Below are positions 56,135 to 64,000 of a DNA stretch of 64,000 nucleotides, piece after piece. Both the position numbers and the translations under genes were made by a program. The stretch's first letter is position 1. Every line of letters begins with the position of its first letter. The notes under the pieces were generated by a model. That model was not told the DNA's origin, made no database searches, and saw only the letters and a list, made by a program, of their open reading frames with translations. Origin of the DNA: Hymenobacter setariae (lineage in GTDB: Bacteria; Bacteroidota; Bacteroidia; Cytophagales; Hymenobacteraceae); assembly GCF_007713685.1 (NCBI RefSeq), contig NZ_VMRJ01000001.1, forward strand, positions 1,346,129 through 1,410,128, given 5' to 3'.

Positions 56135-56542
56135 ATGCTTACTTCTACTGTTGCCACTGTTTTCACTAATGCAGTTGGCACTATTGAGGCCCATCCGCAG
56201 GGCTATGCCATTGTGCGCTATCATCCTGGTATGGTCGAGATTCCCGCCCTGCAAGAGCTCTTAATGCACCTAGGCCAGTTGCTGCTACAGCGCGGCTGGC
56301 GCAAGGTGCTGGTGGACAGCCGGGAGCTCACCGTGTTTAGGCAGGAAGTGAAAGACTGGACGCGGGCCAACTGGATAGCACCCGTTATTCCGCGTCCCCA
56401 CGAGTTGGTGCTGGCTACCCTGCTGCCCAACAATGTCTTTGGCCGCTTAGCCATGGCCGAGCTCCAGCTGAGCGCAGCCAGCGGCAACCTCAATCTCAAT
56501 TTTGACGACGAAGCTGCGGCGCACGCGTACTTAGGGAGCTAG
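56135..56542 (+). CDS. Small STAS/SpoIIAA-like protein, unknown function
   Basis: The 135-residue product starts with beta strands (GYAIVRYHPGMVEI), has VDSREL as the D-x-R motif, a tryptophan-rich helix (VKDWTRANWIAPVI) and an Ala-rich C-terminal helix (DDEAAAHAYLG). This is the same order as the paralogs at 51429 and 56584. It begins 14 bp after the hairpin terminator of the ABC-F gene and is followed 41 bp later by its paralog, so the pair probably forms one unit. Function unknown. Confidence 0.7.
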   Translation: MLTSTVATVFTNAVGTIEAHPQGYAIVRYHPGMVEIPALQELLMHLGQLLLQRGWRKVLVDSRELTVFRQEVKDWTRANWIAPVIPRPHELVLATLLPNNVFGRLAMAELQLSAASGNLNLNFDDEAAAHAYLGS

Positions 56543-56583
56543 TTTTCCCTTATCCCGTGCCATACGCGACGTATCTCTTTGCG

Positions 56584-57018
56584 ATGCCCGACCAAATTAT
56601 CTTTTCTGAGCCCTACGGCAGTGTGCTTGTCGACATCAGCGTGCCGTGCGTTATTACCCAGTGGCACGCCTTTGCCAACGCTACAGCATTTATTGCTTTG
56701 CAGCAATTTGCATTAGAATATTTTGAGGCGCATTCCTCGCCCGCTCGGCCCTGGGGCTGGGTAGGCGATGTGCGCCAGATGGGCGCCATTCCGGCCAAAG
56801 CCCAGGCTTGGCTGCTAGCTGATTTCAATCCGCGGGCCACGGCGGCGGGCCTGCGCGAGGTAAGCGTGGTGCTGGCCGAAACCGTTTTTGGCCAAATTGC
56901 TACCCAGACTTACGCTCAAAATACTGCACAGGCCCGCCCGTCTTACGAGTTAAATACCCAGTTCTATAACTCGCTGGAAGCTGCCAAAGCAGGTGCCCGC
57001 CTGGCGTTAAGTCACTAG
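56584..57018 (+). CDS. Small STAS/SpoIIAA-like protein, unknown function
   Basis: The 144-residue product is preferred from ATG 56584 (MPDQIIFSEPYGSVLVDIS); a GTG at 56557 is in frame. It contains the GDVRQM motif (D-x-R position), W-x(3)-FNPRATAAGLREVS, closely resembling WAPRAIAQGLTH in the 51429 protein, and the C-terminal FYNSLEAAKAGARLAL helix. A tandem duplicate of the family together with the gene just upstream. Function unknown. Confidence 0.7.
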   Translation: MPDQIIFSEPYGSVLVDISVPCVITQWHAFANATAFIALQQFALEYFEAHSSPARPWGWVGDVRQMGAIPAKAQAWLLADFNPRATAAGLREVSVVLAETVFGQIATQTYAQNTAQARPSYELNTQFYNSLEAAKAGARLALSH

Positions 57019-57091
57019 CCTGCCTTTTAGCCAGCCCTAGGTAGGCTGAGGCAGCACCCCGAACATAAAGCCAGCGGCCTTTACGTTACTG

Positions 57092-57928
57092 CTAGCGCCG
57101 CTGGTGCGACTGCACAAAGCTGAGCGCTACCTGCCGCCGGCCCACGGGCGCCAGCACCTGCAAGCCATCGGCGTGGTCGAAGCGGGGCAAATACACGTAG
57201 CCGCGCACTTGCTGGCCTGGCTGCAAGACAACGCGCCGCAGGGCATACTCGCTCAGTTGCCCGGCACGTTGCGCTAGGGCCTCGGCGGTGGCGGCGTGGC
57301 GCACCCGGTTGGCGGTCGAAACGGCCTGGTAGGCCCAGGCCACATTGTGAATAGTGGCCCGCGCCTGAGCCTGGTCGAAGGTTTCGGGCCGGCGGCGGGT
57401 AGTGCTGGCAATATCGGTACCTAGGGCCACGGCAAAAAGCGCAATGCTCACCCAGTCGGTGCGGCTGGCTTTGCGGGCCTCGTGGTTGGCCCCATCTTGA
57501 AGCTGTACTATTTGAGGCTCGGGGTCGAGGGCTGGAAGCGGAGCGGGCGGCAGCGCCGGCCAGGGCAGCTGCTGGGTAGCGGCAGCCACGGCGGCAGGCA
57601 CACGCTCGCCGTGGCGAATACGCTGGGTGGGCGGCACCACGCCCACCTCTCGTACGGGCGCGTAGGCAAAGGCCGTGGGCTCAATCACGATGGGCCGACC
57701 CGAGTCGTTGCGGTACTCGGCATTGAAAACCAAGTATTCCGGCTCATACCCTAGGAAATTTAGGCGCAGGGCGACGCTATCGGCGGCGGCCTCGGCCATA
57801 GGCTCACCGCTGGCAAAGAGCGTGTGAGGCTGGGCAGGCTGCACACCCAGCAGGTAGCTAGGGGCACAGCCCAGGGTGGCCACGGCCAGCAACGGAGCCA
57901 GCAGGCGGCAAGCGTAGCGAAGGAACAT
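57092..57928 (-). CDS. Lipoprotein of unknown function
   Basis: From ATG 57928 (the frame is open to 57970) the 278-residue product has a lipoprotein signal MFLRYACRLLAPLLAVATLGCA with Cys21 in the lipobox TLGC. The mature part has a beta-sandwich-like first half (LGYEPEYLVFNAEYRNDSGRPI) with a strand pattern resembling DUF-type cell-envelope proteins, a hydrophobic helix near residue 160 (WVSIALFAVALGTDIA) and a C-terminal beta part (QQVRGYVYLPRFD). It converges on the STAS-like pair. I recognise no characterised family. Confidence 0.65.
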   Translation of the reverse strand: MFLRYACRLLAPLLAVATLGCAPSYLLGVQPAQPHTLFASGEPMAEAAADSVALRLNFLGYEPEYLVFNAEYRNDSGRPIVIEPTAFAYAPVREVGVVPPTQRIRHGERVPAAVAAATQQLPWPALPPAPLPALDPEPQIVQLQDGANHEARKASRTDWVSIALFAVALGTDIASTTRRRPETFDQAQARATIHNVAWAYQAVSTANRVRHAATAEALAQRAGQLSEYALRRVVLQPGQQVRGYVYLPRFDHADGLQVLAPVGRRQVALSFVQSHQRR

Positions 57929-58154
57929 AGGCGCGAGCAAAAAGCAGGTGGTATTTCCTGCAAGATGCACCAGCCAGCGTAAAGGTTGCCTATGGTGCTA
58001 GCCTAAGTAAAGATGAGGTAGTTAGCTACCCACGCACGGCGGCACCTATCAACTGCAAACGCGCAAGTCGCACGGGCGCCCTGCCGCTACTGGCAAGGGC
58101 TTTTATAGCGCTATATACGCTGGTTTGAGGGAACGACAACGCCGCAGCTTAGTC

Positions 58155-58937
58155 TTATTCGGCGCTACTTTCCAGCTTCTCACCCACAAAAAAATAATGC
58201 CGGTGCAGCAGCGACTTGAAACCAAACAGCTGCTCGCGCAACTCGCGACCAGTGCTACTACGCAGGCGGCGCAGTTGCCACCACTGCCAGGGCCACAGCA
58301 GCAGCGCCAGTGGCAAGTACAGCAGGTCTTCGGTATAGCGGGCAGTGTATACCACCTGCGTCAGCCGAATGCCGTTGATGTCAAACAGCCGCTTTAGCTC
58401 CTGGTGCTGCACCAGCTGGAAGTTGCCTTCGTCGGGCTCGAACAGCAGCCGAAAGCGCCGCACCCGGCCCGAGAATAAATACGACAGCCGGTCGCGCACG
58501 CTCAGGCAATTATCGTTGCTCACCAGCAGCAGGCCGCCCGGCCGCAGTCGGCGGGCACAATTGCCCACAAACTGCGCCGTATTGGCAAAGCACATGATGC
58601 CGCTGATGGACGTAATCACGTCGAACGCGGGGCCGGACTCAAACGGAAACTGGCGGCTGAGGTCAGCGGTCTCGTAGCCCGCCAAGTCCTTTGGCGTAGT
58701 GGGCGGCGTAGTGCGCACATCGGCACCCCACAACTGCGGCTGGGTGAAAAACCGCCGCACCTGCCCCAAAAACTCGCCCTGCCCGCAAGGCAGGTCGAGC
58801 CAGCGCACGGGCTGGCTAAGACGTGCGCCTTGGTGGCGCAGCAAATACGCCAGCACGTCGCGGTTAACGTGCTTTTGCGTATTGCCGCGCGGCACCGTGG
58901 CAAGCTGCGCGGTGGTTTCCGGCCCTAGGCCTTCCAT
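58155..58937 (-). CDS. SAM-dependent class I methyltransferase
   Basis: The 260-residue product has the class I fold: motif I WLDLPCGQGEFLGQV, an acidic residue ending strand 2 in GADVR, and a motif IV-like FDVITSISGIMCF, with LRPGGLLLVSND at the end of strand 5. This arrangement resembles methyltransferases acting on lipids, quinones or sugars. The C-terminal 60 residues contain a hydrophobic patch (YLPLALLLWPWQWW) that could dip into the membrane. It overlaps the upstream gene by 13 bp and is likely co-transcribed with it. Substrate unknown. Confidence 0.82.
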   Translation of the reverse strand: MEGLGPETTAQLATVPRGNTQKHVNRDVLAYLLRHQGARLSQPVRWLDLPCGQGEFLGQVRRFFTQPQLWGADVRTTPPTTPKDLAGYETADLSRQFPFESGPAFDVITSISGIMCFANTAQFVGNCARRLRPGGLLLVSNDNCLSVRDRLSYLFSGRVRRFRLLFEPDEGNFQLVQHQELKRLFDINGIRLTQVVYTARYTEDLLYLPLALLLWPWQWWQLRRLRSSTGRELREQLFGFKSLLHRHYFFVGEKLESSAE

Positions 58938-59302
58938 AGCTCGTGCTCCTGGCCTTTGCTGGTAGTAAGCACGAAGCGGGCGGGGTTAGGACGCAGCACG
59001 AGGCGCACGCGGCCGGGGTATTTTTCCGAGTCTATCCACACGCCGTCTTCCTTTTGCGGGGTGAGGGTGGCGGGCAGGTAGGCCGTGGGCAGCAGCACAT
59101 CGGTGTCCGACTTGAGGTCGGCGTGCACGGTTTCCAGTGCGGCTTCGAGGTCGGCGCCATAGTCGTCGTTGAAGTCGTCTTCGAGGTCGTGCAGGGCTTC
59201 TTCCACGTCGTCGTAGCGAGCGTCGTCGTAGGTCAGGGTTTGCAGCTCGGCTTTTTTCTCAATCAGGGCCACGAGGGCTTTGTTCAGGTCGGTGGCGTTC
59301 AT
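58925..59302 (-). CDS. Small acidic protein of unknown function
   Basis: The 125-residue product (ATG 59302; frame open to 59362) starts with a helical, very acidic region (YDDARYDDVEEALHDLEDDF) and ends with a beta-rich part (RVRLVLRPNPARFVLTT). No signal peptide or membrane segment. Its stop lies 13 bp inside the methyltransferase gene, so they are translated together. I recognise no family; a partner or regulator of the methyltransferase is possible. Confidence 0.7.
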   Translation of the reverse strand: MNATDLNKALVALIEKKAELQTLTYDDARYDDVEEALHDLEDDFNDDYGADLEAALETVHADLKSDTDVLLPTAYLPATLTPQKEDGVWIDSEKYPGRVRLVLRPNPARFVLTTSKGQEHELWKA

Positions 59303-59417
59303 GGGGGAAGGCGGCAGAGAATATGAGCGAGGTAAAGCACAAAAATGCACCCGAAACGGCAATTGGCCCAGCGCTGGCCCTAAACCGTGCGGCCCGCCTG
59401 CCCGTTTAGCCGGGCCT

Positions 59418-60374
59418 ATGCTTCTTTCTTATCTGCTGGCCGCAGCCACGCTGCTGGCCTTAGTGTTCGGCTTTTACCGCTACCTCACCGCCGATGCTCG
59501 CCGGCAGCGGGCGGCACTGGCCGCGCCTTTTCCTGGCCATTGGCGCGAGCTACTTCTCACGCATGTAGCGTTTTATGCTGGCCTAGAGGAAGCTGAGAAA
59601 ACGCGCTTTGAGCAGGCCATGCAGCTATTCTTGGCCCGCACGCGGCTCACCGGCATCCAAACCGAGGTAGATGACCTCACGCGAGTGCTCACGGCGGCCG
59701 CCGCCGTTATTCCAGTATTTGGTTTTCCAGGCTGGGAATATCCGACACTGCACGAAGTGCTGATAGTACCCGACGCCTGGCAGCTCGAAACCAGCCCCGA
59801 CCAAGAGGTGCAGCCGCTGCAAGGCACGCTCCTAGGGTCGGTACAGGGCTTTCAAACCTCGCAGTACATGCGCCTCTCGCGAGCGGCGCTGGTGCAGGGC
59901 TTTGCCGATGCTGAAGACCGACACAACGTGGGCGTGCACGAGTTTGCGCACCTCGTAGACGAGGCCGATGGCCAGATAGACGGCGTGCCCGCCGCCGTGC
60001 TACCGCCCGCCCTGCGCCAGCCCTGGGCCGAGGTCATGCACCGCGAGCTGGCCGCCATCCGGGCCGGGCACTCCGACATCGACTCCTACGCGGGAACCAA
60101 CGAAGCGGAGTTTTTTGCGGTGGTAAACGAGTACTTCTTTGAGCGCCCTGAAAAGCTGCAAGAGCATCACCCTGAGCTGTTCGAGTTGTTGAGCCAGGCC
60201 ATGCACCAGCACCCCGAGCAGACCCTAGGCGCCCGCCCCGGCCACCTCGACCCGCGCCAGTGGCTGCGCCAGCTGCGCGCCAACAAGAAGGTCCTAGGTC
60301 GCAATTCGCCCTGCCCCTGCGGCTCAGGTAAGAAGTATAAGGATTGCCACCTAGCAGTGAACCAAGATGCCTAG
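59418..60374 (+). CDS. MtfA-like zinc peptidase with SEC-C zinc-binding tail
   Basis: The 318-residue product (ATG 59418; frame open to 59280) begins with a membrane helix (MLLSYLLAAATLLALVFGF), followed by the MtfA domain: FPGWEYPTLHEVLIVP, then HEFAHLVD with zinc ligands His174 and His178 and catalytic Glu175, and EFFAVVNEYFF further on. E. coli MtfA is an aminopeptidase that binds the repressor Mlc. Here the C-terminus adds NSPCPCGSGKKYKDCH, a SEC-C motif with Cys-Cys-Cys-His ligands as in SecA tails, absent from E. coli MtfA. A decayed copy of this tail lies at 63141-63214. Confidence 0.88.
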   Translation: MLLSYLLAAATLLALVFGFYRYLTADARRQRAALAAPFPGHWRELLLTHVAFYAGLEEAEKTRFEQAMQLFLARTRLTGIQTEVDDLTRVLTAAAAVIPVFGFPGWEYPTLHEVLIVPDAWQLETSPDQEVQPLQGTLLGSVQGFQTSQYMRLSRAALVQGFADAEDRHNVGVHEFAHLVDEADGQIDGVPAAVLPPALRQPWAEVMHRELAAIRAGHSDIDSYAGTNEAEFFAVVNEYFFERPEKLQEHHPELFELLSQAMHQHPEQTLGARPGHLDPRQWLRQLRANKKVLGRNSPCPCGSGKKYKDCHLAVNQDA

Positions 60375-60456
60375 GCCACCTAGGGCGAGCCCACAAGATT
60401 TGGGCAGCAGGCTGGCCATTACAAATACACAAGGCGAGAGGGCTCCAAAAAAGAAG

Positions 60457-60532
60457 GTGAGTAGTTTAGCGCCCGGCTTTTACCTCCTGCCCTAAAAATG
60501 GTCCTGGCCGCGACCCTAGGGCAGCTACTCAC
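60457..60532 (+). repeat. Nested inverted repeats in the leader of the 60536 gene
   Basis: GTGAGTAG (60457-60464) pairs with CTACTCAC (60525-60532), and inside it TGCCCTA (60488-60494) pairs with TAGGGCA (60517-60523). The outer arm ends 3 bp before the ATG at 60536, so a folded leader could hide the start region. Confidence 0.4.
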
Positions 60533-60535
60533 TTT

Positions 60536-61948
60536 ATGAAGCAGCTTTTACTTAGCTTGTTGCTAGCAACGGCCAGCCTGGGGGCACGGGCCCAGGACTA
60601 TTACCTTGACCTCAGCCGCCAGCGGCTGGAGGTACCGGGCCGCACTATAGCCGTGGAGCAGGTACTCGACGGGCGCCGCGGCGCCCCGTCGCTGGGCTTC
60701 GTGTATCGCGGGTTGAGCAACGGCCGCGCCCGCGCCGTAGCCTTTCGCCAAGGCTTGGGCCCCGAGCTCACCGCCTTTACTCAGTATCAATTGCCGGCCC
60801 AGCCTACCGACCACCCGCTGGTGCTGTGCGTGCGGCAATTGCGCCTCAACGAGGAGCATACCATCGGGATAGAAACCGCCAAGGCCTACCTCAGCCTCGA
60901 TGCCTACCTGCACCAGCCCGACGGCTACCACTTTGTGCAAAGCATTGCCTCGCAAACTACCGCCCAGGGTACGGAAGTAACTAAGCTGCACGCGGGCCAC
61001 TTGGCCCTGCTGCTGAGCTACTGCCTGGGGCAGCTATCGCGGGCCGACTGGGCGGCGGCATCGGCCCAGCCGGCCCGCACGCTGGCCCAGTTGCCAACCG
61101 ATGTGCCGGTGGCGCTGGCTAGTCGCACGCCCGTGGCTAGGCAGCCGGCCATTTTGCGCGAGCTGCCGCGGCGGGGCATTTACCACAGCTTCGCGCAGTT
61201 TTTGGCCAATCGGCCCGACAATCGCCACGCCCTGCGCCTCGATACCGTGCAGCCGCGTTTGCGTAGCTTACTGGCCTGGCAGCAGTGGCAGCGCGTGCCA
61301 TGGGTGCGCCCACTGGTGGCCGACAGCCTAGGGGGCTGGGCCGAGCCTACCAGCATCTGGGGCTTTTCGGATGGGCAGGGCGTATTTGTGCAGCACGACC
61401 AGCATTTTTTTCCGCTGCAGCGGCAGGCTTCCTTCTTTACCACGGTGGGTACTGCCTTGCTCGATGAGGAAGTGCGGCGCCAGCAGGCGGCGGCCCGCGC
61501 TCAGGCTGGCTACAGCAGTGGGGTATTTAAGGTACCGGCCGTTGTTACCGATGTGCCAGTGTGCTATGCCGTCGATATGCAGTCGGGCCGGCTCTACCCC
61601 TACCCCGGCCTGCGGGCGCCCACCCGCCCCGACACGGCCTACGTGTACGTGTACCGGCCCGCCCAGGCCGCGGGGCCGGACCAGGTGCAAGTGTGGCTCA
61701 ATGGCAAGCAGGCCGGCACCCTGCGCCCCGGCCAGTACCTAGAGCTGCCTTGGCCCCATTACGATACTTTGTTTAGCTTGTGCCTCACCGATGGCACCAG
61801 CGGCAGCGCCTGCCAGCACCTGATGCCCGACGTAGCCCAGCCCAACTTTCTGCGGGTCAGCTTTAGCCCCGAGGCCCCGCTGTGGCAATGGGTGCCCGTG
61901 AGCCAGGGCCTAGCCGACTTGGATGAGTTGGATAGGCTGCGGAAATAA
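60536..61948 (+). CDS. Secreted or periplasmic protein of unknown function
   Basis: The 470-residue product has a clear signal peptide (MKQLLLSLLLATASLGARAQ). The mature protein is rich in Gln, Arg and Ala with beta-strand patterns; a C-terminal part (about 375-470) contains VYVYRPAQAAGPDQVQVWLN and PWPHYDTLFSLCLTD, reminiscent of DUF2846-like small beta domains that carry conserved strand motifs. I recognise no family with certainty. It is a single plus-strand gene between the MtfA-like and the 62018 genes. Confidence 0.7.
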   Translation: MKQLLLSLLLATASLGARAQDYYLDLSRQRLEVPGRTIAVEQVLDGRRGAPSLGFVYRGLSNGRARAVAFRQGLGPELTAFTQYQLPAQPTDHPLVLCVRQLRLNEEHTIGIETAKAYLSLDAYLHQPDGYHFVQSIASQTTAQGTEVTKLHAGHLALLLSYCLGQLSRADWAAASAQPARTLAQLPTDVPVALASRTPVARQPAILRELPRRGIYHSFAQFLANRPDNRHALRLDTVQPRLRSLLAWQQWQRVPWVRPLVADSLGGWAEPTSIWGFSDGQGVFVQHDQHFFPLQRQASFFTTVGTALLDEEVRRQQAAARAQAGYSSGVFKVPAVVTDVPVCYAVDMQSGRLYPYPGLRAPTRPDTAYVYVYRPAQAAGPDQVQVWLNGKQAGTLRPGQYLELPWPHYDTLFSLCLTDGTSGSACQHLMPDVAQPNFLRVSFSPEAPLWQWVPVSQGLADLDELDRLRK

Positions 61949-62017
61949 GTACGCAGCCACAGATATACTGCACAACTCTTGCTGCTTTCTTCGCATCGGA
62001 TTCTAAGTTCGATACGA

Positions 62018-63094
62018 ATGAGCTACCACGTACACATCACCCGCAAAGCCACTAATTGGGCCGATAAAAACGACCCCGCCACCATTACCCAGGCCGAGTG
62101 GGAAGCTTACGTGGTAAGCGACGCCGAAATGCGGCTGAATAATCAATCAGAAGAGCCTGAACTCATAGCCGACCCTACCGAGATGCTCCACCCGGATGGG
62201 CTAAGCATCTGGTTACCTTACACCGAGAGGAGCAAAGCCGGCCACTACGCCTGGTTTTACCACGACCAGGACCACGTAACGGTAGAAGGCCCCGATGAAG
62301 AGATACTGGGCAAGATGCTGGCTATCGCCCACGCTCTACAAGCCCGCGTGCAAGGCGACGATGGCGAGTATTTTGACGACCCAGGCCAGCCCTACGGGTT
62401 GCAGCCCGAAGACGACGGCCTAGCCTGGGCGGTATCAGATTTTCGGGAGTTTCAGACGACAGCCTCGGCCGAAGCCGCGCAGCCGCTGCTGCAAGCGCTG
62501 GCGCGGCAGGGCCTCGACTACCGCACCAGCCAAGACAACGGGCAGGTGGCCTTCGACCCTTCCTTTGCCAATAATCAGCTCATCAGCAAGTTTATTATCA
62601 AGCTGCGGCTCGCCGATTTTGAGCGGGGCAGCCAAGCACTGGCCGACCTGAATCAGCACGCCCTCAGCCAAGTAGACCCCAGCCATTATTTGTTCAGCTT
62701 TTCCGATGAAGAGCTGTTTGACCTGCTAGTGAAGCCCGACGAGTGGAGCGCCTTCGATGTGACGCTGGCGGGCCAGCAGCTGCGGCAGCGCGGGCGCGAC
62801 ATCTCGCCCGATACCTTACAGCTGCTGCGGCAGCGCCGCGTGGCCGAGCTAGCCCAACCCGACCAAGAGCATAGCGCCTGGGTGAAAGGCGGCTATGTGT
62901 CGGCCCTCCTAGGCGGCTTTTTAGGTATAGTGGTGGGGTACCAGCTGTACTTCAGCCGCAAGCAGCTGCCCGATGGGCGGCGCATGTACGTGTACTCTGC
63001 CCGCGACCGCGTACACGGCATTCGCATCCTGGTGCTGGGCATCATCATGTTCTTGCTGCTACTAACTGCCCGGCTTATTCGGCTGATGAACTAG
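62018..63094 (+). CDS. Hypothetical protein with C-terminal membrane helices
   Basis: The 358-residue product starts at ATG 62018 (MSYHVHITRKATNWADKND; frame open to 61979). The N-terminal half is acidic and soluble, with EWEAYVVSDAEM and WLPYTERSKAGHYAWFYHDQ; this resembles the small immunity-like or DUF proteins that begin with a YHVHITRK motif. Two hydrophobic helices lie near the C-terminus (VSALLGGFLGIVVGYQLYF and IRILVLGIIMFLLLLTARLI). The topology suggests a cytoplasmic domain anchored in the inner membrane. Function unknown; related N-termini recur in Bacteroidota. Confidence 0.7.
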   Translation: MSYHVHITRKATNWADKNDPATITQAEWEAYVVSDAEMRLNNQSEEPELIADPTEMLHPDGLSIWLPYTERSKAGHYAWFYHDQDHVTVEGPDEEILGKMLAIAHALQARVQGDDGEYFDDPGQPYGLQPEDDGLAWAVSDFREFQTTASAEAAQPLLQALARQGLDYRTSQDNGQVAFDPSFANNQLISKFIIKLRLADFERGSQALADLNQHALSQVDPSHYLFSFSDEELFDLLVKPDEWSAFDVTLAGQQLRQRGRDISPDTLQLLRQRRVAELAQPDQEHSAWVKGGYVSALLGGFLGIVVGYQLYFSRKQLPDGRRMYVYSARDRVHGIRILVLGIIMFLLLLTARLIRLMN

Positions 63095-63140
63095 CTGACA
63101 ACGAGCGTTGAGGCTGCGCCAAGTGGTAGGCAGGCACCTT

Positions 63141-63214
63141 GTGCCCTAGGTCACAATTCGCTCTATTCCTGCGGCTCAATTAAGAAGTATAAGGGCTGCC
63201 ATCCGGGGGCATAA
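63141..63214 (+). pseudogene. Decayed partial copy of the SEC-C tail of the MtfA-like gene
   Basis: The frame reads ALGHNSLYSCGSIKKYKGCHPGA then TAA (63212-63214). It aligns with VLGRNSPCPCGSGKKYKDCH at the end of the MtfA-like gene (about 60289-60374), and the DNA AAGAAGTATAAG is shared exactly. Two of the zinc-ligand cysteines are lost. No start codon or upstream domain is present, so it is a relic of a duplicated 3' end. Confidence 0.7.
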
Positions 63215-63330
63215 ACACCTAATTTTGTGAGTGTATGGAGAATCACTGCCGGAATTAGTATTGGTGCCAAGTACTGCCCCTATGCCTCGTGAGCAATGAT
63301 GTATTTACCAGGTAATAACCCGCTTGCTTT

Positions 63331-64000
63331 ATGACTAAAAAATTACTTTTTCTCGGCTTGCTACTGAGCTGCCTGACCTTGGCTCGGCCAGGCGCGGCGC
63401 AGGTAGTCCAATACCTGCCCCCACTGGTAGCGGCGCACGCGATGCCGCCCGGCCTAGTGGGCGTGAGCCGGGTAGTAGATGCCCGGCCGAGTAGCCCACC
63501 GACACTCGGCTACTCACTCTCGGGCGGGGCTGGCCCGCAGCCAGTGACATTTGCGCAACCCCTTGCCCCTACTTTATTGGCGTTTTTGCAGCAGCAAGTA
63601 CCGCCAAGCGAGATTCCCGGCCGGGAACTGGTGATGAGGCTAACCCGACTTGAACTAGAAGAGCTGAAGCTACAGGCGGTGGCGCGCCTGGAAGCTGAGT
63701 TTTACCTGATGGCGCCCGACAGCAGCTACCAGTTGGTGGCCCGTTGCACGGAGGCAGCCCAGCGCCCTATAACTGGCAGGCGCGAGGTGTCCTTAATTGT
63801 TCATAGCCAAAATTTGAGCGACGTACTGCAGAGGGCATTGAATACAGGTGGCAATCTGACGCAATGGCTGCCCAATGGGCCGCGCCGCTCGAATAGCCAA
63901 TTGCAGGCCCCCAAGTCAGTCGGGCCCGCTGGCCCGCGCTGGCCTATTCTGGCTGAGGGCGCCACGCGCCGGCCGGGCTTTTACCGCACCTTCGATGATT
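63331..64000 (+). CDS. Secreted protein of unknown function (runs off the window)
   Basis: From ATG 63331 the frame is open for 223 codons to the window end. A signal peptide (MTKKLLFLGLLLSCLTLARPGAA) is followed by a Pro/Ala-rich stretch and a helical segment (LTRLELEELKLQAVARLEAEF) and then a beta-strand pattern (YQLVARCTEAAQRP). I recognise no family. The C-terminus is outside the window, so length and domains cannot be judged. Confidence 0.65.
   Translation, partial: MTKKLLFLGLLLSCLTLARPGAAQVVQYLPPLVAAHAMPPGLVGVSRVVDARPSSPPTLGYSLSGGAGPQPVTFAQPLAPTLLAFLQQQVPPSEIPGRELVMRLTRLELEELKLQAVARLEAEFYLMAPDSSYQLVARCTEAAQRPITGRREVSLIVHSQNLSDVLQRALNTGGNLTQWLPNGPRRSNSQLQAPKSVGPAGPRWPILAEGATRRPGFYRTFDD

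Overview
The window looks like a chromosomal segment of a GC-rich member of the Bacteroidota, most likely Hymenobacter or a close relative (Cytophagales). The signs are a giant secreted protein with a type IX secretion (T9SS) C-terminal domain, a TonB receptor with a carboxypeptidase-regulatory-like N-terminus, a BlaI/M56 pair, MacA/LolD/FtsX efflux genes beside an NtrC-type two-component system, PA14-OmpA and GH92/GH2 enzymes, and few Shine-Dalgarno sites. The hexamer CCTAGG is unusually common. I saw no rRNA, tRNA, CRISPR array or intact insertion sequence.

Region 1 (1-1.4 kb): the 5' two-thirds of a minus-strand GH92 alpha-mannosidase gene. Region 2 (1.9-29.3 kb): a plus-strand exopolysaccharide locus. 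It starts with an orphan receiver protein, then an OPX lipoprotein (Wza-like), a Wzc-like co-polymerase whose kinase-like tail has lost its Walker A lysine, a Wzx flippase, a GT4, a Wzy/ligase-type membrane protein, an unusual 820-residue three-domain protein (APH-like kinase, nucleotidyltransferase-like, thymidylate-kinase-like), a hexapeptide acyltransferase, two more GT4 enzymes and a DUF1972 glycosyltransferase. A sigma-54-type regulator and a five-PAS hybrid histidine kinase with receiver and HPt domains follow. Then come a small membrane protein, a 1795-residue T9SS cargo protein with repeated YWVGG modules, and a WecA-type initiating transferase. Together these can start, assemble, flip, polymerise and export a polysaccharide under a local phosphorelay.

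Region 3 (29.4-38.9 kb): a GH2 glycosidase gene interrupted by one in-frame amber codon, a lipoprotein, an M56 (BlaR-like) peptidase and its BlaI repressor with a clear operator, a TonB-dependent receptor, and a PA14-OmpA protein. Region 4 (39.1-46.5 kb): an NtrY/NtrC-like two-component system divergent from a three-gene MacA-LolD-FtsX efflux cassette, with a tandem direct repeat between them. Region 5 (46.5-48.6 kb): an AT-richer stretch without intact genes that carries decayed coding sequence.

Region 6 (48.6-64 kb): housekeeping and hypothetical genes. These include recR, a GT2 enzyme fused to a catalytically truncated polyprenyl-phosphate sugar transferase, an aspartate aminotransferase, a 37-bp perfect inverted repeat beside a low-GC orphan gene, an Uup-type ABC-F protein, three members of a small STAS-like family, a methyltransferase, an MtfA-like peptidase with a SEC-C zinc tail (and a decayed second copy of that tail 2.8 kb away), and several secreted or membrane proteins of unknown function. 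The last gene runs off the window.
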